From assembly GCA_049522195.1 (NCBI GenBank), contig JBEKOB010000035.1, forward strand, positions 1-39,666: a DNA stretch of 39,666 bases, given 5' to 3'. The DNA comes from UBA9647 sp049522195 (GTDB taxonomy: Bacteria > Bacteroidota > Ignavibacteria > UBA10030). Made by a program: the position numbers and the translations under genes. The notes under the pieces are model-generated. The model did no database searches. It had not been told where the DNA came from and saw only the letters and a list, made by a program, of their open reading frames with translations. How positions within the stretch are numbered: position 1 is the stretch's first letter; each line of letters opens with the position of its first letter. Positions 34,582 through 39,666 of this stretch are shown here, one piece after another.

Positions 34582-35529
34582 CTATCCGCGTATAAGGCTG
34601 CCGAGTGTTATGTGCTGCAGTTGCGTATCGTCCAGCGCGATCTGTAACATCGCCAGTTCATCTTGAAACTGGGTTACCAATCCCAACGTAACTCCCCCAC
34701 CAAGACCGCTAACAATGACCTCCGGCCGTTCAGAGAGGAGACTGCTTATGCTCCGCTCAGCCAAGGGCGCAAAGGGCGCCGGGTTGACGTGCAAGCGCGT
34801 GACCAGCCTGGCCTTGGCACAAAACTCTCTTAATTTGACGGGTGGGATGTTCCGCAAGCTCTGCAGGGGGTCAATCTCTCCAAGCTCGCCAATCGATTGG
34901 ATCCCCTGGGCAAGGAGATCAGAGGCGTATCCGGGCCCAATGCCGTCAATGCTGCTCACTGGCAATGTGCTGCCGAAACCAGTCAAGTACTCTTGCGGAA
35001 TCGCGACGGCCCCGAAAGCCAGCCTCAGCTTGCGGTGCAGTGTCCAATCTGGTGTCAGGTTAATGCAGGGATGAATCACATAGTCTATCATGAAACCGGT
35101 ATCAGGTTGGTCGGTTGCATCCCCCCCAAAGAGGCCGAACTCCCTTAATGGCTGCGAGCCACCCCGTGCAAATGTTGCTCCGCTGAATTCCGCACTGATC
35201 TCTAAACAATCTGAAGGCGATGCGATCGCTTGCTCAGAATCATCGAGATAGACGATTCGATCCGGCGCAAGAGCCAACCGTGCTACTTCCTTGCACAACC
35301 GAGAATCCCCCGACGAAGGGCTGGGGCAGCTCGAGTCCCAGGCTCCGTCGCCTTGGCCGATCGCCCAGTAGAGAATGCCTTGCATCCCTTCCTGTCGTTT
35401 CAGAAGCGCAGCCAGCAGGACATTGCAGTTTTGTACAATAAGATTAGAACGCCACCCGCTGTCCCACCTTGTTCGTGCGCGGCGGTCAGTTAATATATCA
35501 CGATAATGACCTCGGATTCGTTGATTCAT
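34582..35529 (-). CDS. eCIS-locus protein with helix-hairpin-helix motif
   Basis: A 315-residue protein. ATG 35529 is chosen (GGAG eight bases upstream) over the longer frame to 35595, and matches the usual start of this family. The N-terminal 65 residues ('RARTRWDSGWRSNLIVQNC', 'QGILYWAIGQGDGAWD') resemble a short domain seen repeatedly in contractile-injection loci (recalled, not searched). A helix-hairpin-helix-type segment ('IDGIGPGYASDLLAQGI', about 193-210) is followed by a helical region. No enzyme motif. It may bind DNA or act as a structural adaptor. It lies 77 bases downstream of the lipoprotein gene on the same strand, within the accessory cluster. Confidence 0.7.
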   Translation of the reverse strand: MNQRIRGHYRDILTDRRARTRWDSGWRSNLIVQNCNVLLAALLKRQEGMQGILYWAIGQGDGAWDSSCPSPSSGDSRLCKEVARLALAPDRIVYLDDSEQAIASPSDCLEISAEFSGATFARGGSQPLREFGLFGGDATDQPDTGFMIDYVIHPCINLTPDWTLHRKLRLAFGAVAIPQEYLTGFGSTLPVSSIDGIGPGYASDLLAQGIQSIGELGEIDPLQSLRNIPPVKLREFCAKARLVTRLHVNPAPFAPLAERSISSLLSERPEVIVSGLGGGVTLGLVTQFQDELAMLQIALDDTQLQHITLGSLIRG

Positions 35530-35606
35530 CAAGAATGCTCCAGCACCTGTGTCATTATCTCTTCCTTTTGCCTCAACAACCACAGGGACACACAATACGG
35601 GAGCTA

Positions 35607-37376
35607 CTATTTGAGATCAAAAGCAAAACCGATATAGGATCCGGGCCTCAAAGTCACCATCTCTCTTCCTTCTTTATCTTTCGTACGAATAGGCACGAAG
35701 CTCTTGAGAATGAGTAGTGGTCGATCCTTATAGAACATGCGAGTGATTTGTCTGCTACGGTAGCCTATGCGCCGAGGATCCAAAGTATCGGTTTTCTTGC
35801 TGATTCCCTCAGGGACTATGAAGCTGAATTCGACTTTTTGTGGTTGTCCCCTCTTCAGGAGAGTAATCAGGTGACCCAGAGGGCTCACTTGTTTGACCCC
35901 TTCTCCGACCAAACGTATCTGCCATTCATTTTTCGACGTGAGACGTCCGCCACTATTGACAACGGCAGGAACAATGAACAGTTCCCCCACCGGGTTCATT
36001 CCGAATCCCCTGAACCGATTACCCACATCGAAAGCCATCGTCAATCTTCGGCCTGCTACCGTGCTGACGAACTCCATGTTGCATTGGCCGAAATTGTTAT
36101 CGAAGTTTGGGTCGTCCTTGTAGTAGACATAGGCGTTCACGCAGACATGCTCGCTGTCAATGAATGGATTTGGAGTCTCATCAGAAGGTTTCCAGGATAC
36201 TCGTATGTTATCATTCGTTGAGGCGGCGCTGACATCAAACGGCGACGGAGGTTTCGGAGTGGCCCTATTGAGGCTGTTAGCCGCACCCTCCCAGTTAATG
36301 TGTGAATCGGTATGGGGGTAGTTCATGGCATAAGGGAGGTCACCGTTGCCAAGATGTGAGATGTCTAGATACACAAGCACGTTCTTTGCCACTGCCGCAC
36401 CAGGGTCATTATCACCATGCACGACTGCGTGAAATTCGTTCACCTTATCGATCGCTATCTTCCTCGCGTTCGCGTCTCTTGCGTTGATGTATATGTCGGC
36501 ACAAGTGTTCCAAGCGCTGTTTATGTAGACGTCAGGGGCGCAGTCGGCGCCAAAACTGTATCGACGCCATTTCAATGGATCACCCATTGGCACATCGCCG
36601 GATGCACGCGCGCTGTCTGGACTCCAGTCATCGGCAGGACCGATTAACGACCCAGCCTCGTCTTCACTTTTCCAGTGTGTTGCCATGTAAAACTCGTTTC
36701 CAATGATCCCTACATCAGCTAGGTGAATCTTCATCTCCACGCCCCAATAGCCTGCCGCTGTGTTATATGCTGCCTTTGCAGTAATCGCGCTCGCCGGAAT
36801 AACGGCGCTACCGTCAACCCAGTTTGTGCCATCAAAAGTCCTTCGCTCAACCAGATTAGGTGCGAGTGACGCATTTGCTCCCGGCCCCGGAGTTAATCCA
36901 AATGGCTGAATGATAAATGTGCGCCCATTGGTGGGCGTAGTACCCGGGTTCAAAGCAACCGTAACTTTGACAATATCATTGATATTTGCCCCGGTAGCCT
37001 CAAATACCAAATACAAGTCACTTTGCGTTGGTGGAACGGGAGGCGTAATACGGTAGTGGGCAATTCTTGTCCTTTCTTCTATGAAGCCATCGTAGTCCGA
37101 GTCTTGATCATCCAAGGCCACTGGCCAATCGCTGGCACCTAGGGTACACCCCGCATCTGGATTTGGGCATGAACGGCCATCAAGAATGACCGACTCAGAA
37201 ACAGGTTTGTTGAAATCAAACGCAGGAAGGCATTCCGAGCCGCCAGCTCCGCGAGGAAGAGGAACCTTCTCTGGAGGCGGGGGATTGCATCCCAGCCCAA
37301 GCAGCAGTATTGCGATGCAGCACACGTAAAAACAAGCAAACCAAACGGGCTTACCTGTTGCTTGATTCGTTTTCAT
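35607..37376 (-). CDS. Large secreted lipoprotein with CBM9/DOMON-like domain
   Basis: A 589-residue lipoprotein: hydrophobic signal ending LGLGC (lipidated Cys30), then a Pro-rich linker. The 75-330 region is beta-rich with 'DGFIEERTRIAHYRI', 'YLVFEATGANINDIVKVTVA' and 'WGVEMKIHLADVGI', a sandwich of the CBM9/DOMON type judged by eye. The C-terminal half has further beta segments ('VSWKPSDETPNPF', 'RFRGFGMNPVGELFIV'). AGGAG is eight bases before ATG 37376. It is the only obviously exported protein in this cluster besides any outside the window, so it may anchor or bind at the cell surface. Function unknown. Confidence 0.78.
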   Translation of the reverse strand: MKTNQATGKPVWFACFYVCCIAILLLGLGCNPPPPEKVPLPRGAGGSECLPAFDFNKPVSESVILDGRSCPNPDAGCTLGASDWPVALDDQDSDYDGFIEERTRIAHYRITPPVPPTQSDLYLVFEATGANINDIVKVTVALNPGTTPTNGRTFIIQPFGLTPGPGANASLAPNLVERRTFDGTNWVDGSAVIPASAITAKAAYNTAAGYWGVEMKIHLADVGIIGNEFYMATHWKSEDEAGSLIGPADDWSPDSARASGDVPMGDPLKWRRYSFGADCAPDVYINSAWNTCADIYINARDANARKIAIDKVNEFHAVVHGDNDPGAAVAKNVLVYLDISHLGNGDLPYAMNYPHTDSHINWEGAANSLNRATPKPPSPFDVSAASTNDNIRVSWKPSDETPNPFIDSEHVCVNAYVYYKDDPNFDNNFGQCNMEFVSTVAGRRLTMAFDVGNRFRGFGMNPVGELFIVPAVVNSGGRLTSKNEWQIRLVGEGVKQVSPLGHLITLLKRGQPQKVEFSFIVPEGISKKTDTLDPRRIGYRSRQITRMFYKDRPLLILKSFVPIRTKDKEGREMVTLRPGSYIGFAFDLK

Positions 37377-37411
37377 TGTCGAATCTCCTCTGTGAGTATA
37401 AAGACATCATA

Positions 37412-39376
37412 TTATGCCTTGTCGACCTTAAGCATCACCACCATGTTCTTTGTAATGCTTGGTTCATCCTTTCTGGTTATGTTGACAGTGAGGTTAGCTC
37501 GTGCGTCCTCAGCCGCCACAAGGGTTGCTTCTATCGTAATGGAAACACGGTGCGTAGCTCCACCTGCGATTTGAAACGGCTGATCGGGAATAGCCTCGAA
37601 GATGTTCGCGACTGATAAGCTGAAACTGGCGGTAAAATCCTGATTCACACTCGAATTGCTCGCATTTGTGACATCAATTTCTGCTGAGACGCTTTGATGT
37701 GGAAGGCCCGGATGCGTACCTCGTCCAACGGCGATAATGTCCTCATTGATGTTGATGGCCGGCGATACCAGTTGAATGGTGATCGGTACAACAGTTGGAG
37801 GGAGAGCATTGAGAGCTATGTACACATCATTATTAGAAAAATCTATCACCGCAGGGTTTTGATGAGATCGAACCCTTAGCACGAGTTTCCCCGACGTATT
37901 TGTCGTACCAGCTGGAATGGAAACATCAACATTGAGTTGCGCGGTTTCGCCCGTTCCAAGGCGCAGCGTATCTTCATGTGACGTTGTCCAATCATTGGCT
38001 CCATCAACTGACGCATCCAAATCAAACGTCTCCTCCATGTTCACGCTGCTCGTTATTTCATAAACAAAGCGGTACATTCCGGGGGCTATGATCGGTACAG
38101 TTGAGGGTGGTCCATCAAGGAAACGAATGCTAAGTCTCCCCTTGGGGGTAACGCCACTACGACCGCCTACGAACGAGTTAATAGCCAGTTGAGCATCAAT
38201 TGCATCCCGCACCTTCCTTTCTTCGAGGGCCTGTCGCAGACCCGGTACAACTTCGGGACGTTCCCCAAGCAGGATGTTTAGTTGATCAAGGAAGTGAACA
38301 GTTACTACGCGTGCCGTTGTCGCGCTCGCCAGCGGGTAGATGTGATCGTGGAACTTCTTCTGTACCTGTTGGAGTTCTCCCAATACTCCGAGCGTCCCAC
38401 CTACGCCGAACTCACGCCTCCGCGCATCACCTTCACCAAGACGGAACATGGCTTTGACATCGTGAAACGCATCGCCGAGAGTCAAGCTCTCGATGGCCGT
38501 TATGGTCTCGAAGTTGTCCGCCAAGAAAAGATCAGAATATAGTAGCGCACCATAAGCATCTTGTCCCGCCAAGCACATCGAAACAAAGTCTTCACTATCG
38601 TATTGGAGAACACCGGTAGCACCGTAAACCCGAAGAGGGCTTTCCCCCAGCGAAAGTGTCAGATCAGTCCTGCGTAAATCAGCCAGATCATCAAAATCGA
38701 TCCGGTTTTTGCTGGCGCTTCGGGATATTCGAGCCAGAACATAGAGTGAATGTCCTGGCAGTTGTTCTTGAACTGCTTGCGGGATCTCGACGGCATTTGG
38801 CTCGAGGCCTGTGCAAACCCGCACTACCCATTCACGGACCAATCGGACAGCCGTTTCCACTCCAATGCGTTGATCGACCAAGCGAGCGTCTTCCGTTGAG
38901 GTGACTTCGCGTTCCCAGACGTCCAAGTAGACAAGGTCATAGCGAGGCGGATTTCCTTCGACAGGCGGCGATAATTCAGGCAGTGCGGGCAAGGTAGGCA
39001 AAGGCGGCGTCTGACGTTGACTCAGGCAGTTCGATTGGGTCCGATAAGTCACTCTCGCACGATTCCATACAACGCTCCCGTAAACGAGAAGGATCCCCGC
39101 TTCGATCCAAAAGTCGTTCTCCGCGGCAGAGGCGATGATTCGGAAACCGTCACTTCCGAATGGCGCGCCGCTGCCGATAAAGTGCATTCCGACCGCTTCA
39201 TGTTCTCCACGCAGAATATCCTCCGTTTCATTGAGATCTGCATCGAGCACAGGCTTTCCTTGCTGAACACGAACACTGACATATTGCTTTGGATCTACGG
39301 GCGCGCTCTCCCTGCGCTTAAGTATGTAGTTGAGCGCATTCGTTTCACTGAAGGAATCGCGTGAATAATTGCCCAT
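37412..39376 (-). CDS. DUF6519-family protein fused to Ig/CARDB-like modules
   Basis: A 654-residue protein. ATG 39376 (MGNYSRDSF, GGAG six bases upstream) is preferred over the ATG at 39388. The N-terminus has the DUF6519 signature: 'YSRDSF' then 'VQQGKPVLDADLNE' (37-50), a family found with phage-tail-like and contractile-injection systems. Residues about 100-350 are an alpha/beta region with 'RYDLVYLDVWEREV'. The C-terminal 270 residues contain two or three CARDB/Ig-like modules ('SGKLVLRVRSHQNP', 'VSAEIDVTNASNSSVNQDF'), typical of surface or tail-fibre extensions. It may be a baseplate or fibre-associated component (inference). Followed 35 bases later by the lipoprotein gene. Confidence 0.82.
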   Translation of the reverse strand: MGNYSRDSFSETNALNYILKRRESAPVDPKQYVSVRVQQGKPVLDADLNETEDILRGEHEAVGMHFIGSGAPFGSDGFRIIASAAENDFWIEAGILLVYGSVVWNRARVTYRTQSNCLSQRQTPPLPTLPALPELSPPVEGNPPRYDLVYLDVWEREVTSTEDARLVDQRIGVETAVRLVREWVVRVCTGLEPNAVEIPQAVQEQLPGHSLYVLARISRSASKNRIDFDDLADLRRTDLTLSLGESPLRVYGATGVLQYDSEDFVSMCLAGQDAYGALLYSDLFLADNFETITAIESLTLGDAFHDVKAMFRLGEGDARRREFGVGGTLGVLGELQQVQKKFHDHIYPLASATTARVVTVHFLDQLNILLGERPEVVPGLRQALEERKVRDAIDAQLAINSFVGGRSGVTPKGRLSIRFLDGPPSTVPIIAPGMYRFVYEITSSVNMEETFDLDASVDGANDWTTSHEDTLRLGTGETAQLNVDVSIPAGTTNTSGKLVLRVRSHQNPAVIDFSNNDVYIALNALPPTVVPITIQLVSPAININEDIIAVGRGTHPGLPHQSVSAEIDVTNASNSSVNQDFTASFSLSVANIFEAIPDQPFQIAGGATHRVSITIEATLVAAEDARANLTVNITRKDEPSITKNMVVMLKVDKA

Positions 39377-39471
39377 GATTTTCTCCATCGCACAGATAGA
39401 AGTGACACGTGAAAGATCATGCGATCAATTATGGACATCGATAGACCAAATGTCTAGTGCATGATCACACT

Positions 39472-39666
39472 TTATTGTTCGATCTTGTTTTTCTTACGGG
39501 TAAGTTTCTTCTTGGTGATATCGATCCTGTAATTCTCATGAATCTCGACGCAAGATAGATTTTCCAGCTCACTGGCTGGCTCGACTTCTATGACACCCTG
39601 GCTCTCGTTGAATTCAAAGTAGGGCTGCTTGATGCCTTCCGGCATGAAAGCCGACCGGCAGGTGGC
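39472..39666 (-). CDS. 3' end of an unidentified gene, cut by the window edge
   Basis: An open frame of 64 codons runs from the window end to TAA at 39474-39472 ('MPEGIKQPYFEFNESQG', 'EIHENYRIDITKKKLTR'). It lacks a good start inside the window and ends in a basic Lys-rich tail. Codon use is like its neighbours. It lies on the same strand 95 bases upstream of the DUF6519 gene and is probably part of the same cluster. Family not recognised. Confidence 0.6.
   Translation of the reverse strand, partial: ATCRSAFMPEGIKQPYFEFNESQGVIEVEPASELENLSCVEIHENYRIDITKKKLTRKKNKIEQ

Overview
The window looks like chromosome from the Bacteroidota/Ignavibacteriota side of the FCB group; this is an inference. 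It carries several proteins with the C-terminal 'NYPNPFNP'-type sorting domain of the type IX secretion system (T9SS), a PorV-like outer-membrane protein, two TonB-dependent receptors with an N-terminal carboxypeptidase-regulatory-like domain, DUF4249-type lipoproteins and an OmpA-family protein. No rRNA, transposase, integrase or CRISPR array was seen.

Layout. (A) 0.4-11.2 kb, minus strand: a six-gene, partly overlapping operon for secretion and the outer membrane. In transcription order it encodes two T9SS cargo proteins, a lipoprotein, a TonB receptor, a PorV-like protein and an NHL-propeller lipoprotein. (B) 11.9-13.9 kb, minus: a GNAT acyltransferase followed by an o-succinylbenzoate synthase/N-succinylamino acid racemase family enzyme. 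(C) 14.3-18.5 kb, plus: a frameshifted DUF4249-like lipoprotein gene, its intact paralogue and a TonB receptor. (D) 18.6-21.9 kb, minus: a many-repeat Ycf48/BNR propeller T9SS protein and a T9SS-sorted SGNH hydrolase. (E) 22.16-22.78 kb: tRNA-Asp, then degraded copies of its 3' end separated by hairpins, terminators and a small GIY-YIG nuclease gene. (F) 23.1-25.6 kb: an acyl-CoA/ACP synthetase-like AMP-forming ligase convergent with an OmpA-family gene, sharing a bidirectional terminator. (G) 26.1-30.1 kb, minus: a two-gene unit of a SIR2-like/TIR fusion protein and a STAND-type NTPase with one membrane segment and TPR repeats. (H) 30.5-39.67 kb, minus: DUF1360, a GH46-like chitosanase with a peptidoglycan-binding domain, a DUF4157-OmpA protein, a helix-hairpin-helix protein, a large lipoprotein, a DUF6519 protein and one gene cut by the window edge.

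How the genes may work together. Regions A, C and D are surface biology: secreted beta-propellers and T9SS cargo plus TonB receptors. The most unusual parts are G and H. G joins an NAD-linked effector architecture (SIR2-like plus TIR) to a STAND sensor ATPase, which suggests an immune or abortive-infection module. H carries families (DUF4157, DUF6519) known to travel with extracellular contractile injection systems (eCIS), together with enzymes lacking signal peptides. It could be the cargo and accessory end of an eCIS locus whose structural genes would lie beyond the right edge. The tRNA-Asp region E is a separate small puzzle: serial duplications of a tRNA 3' half, two of them carrying same-size 26-nt palindromes.
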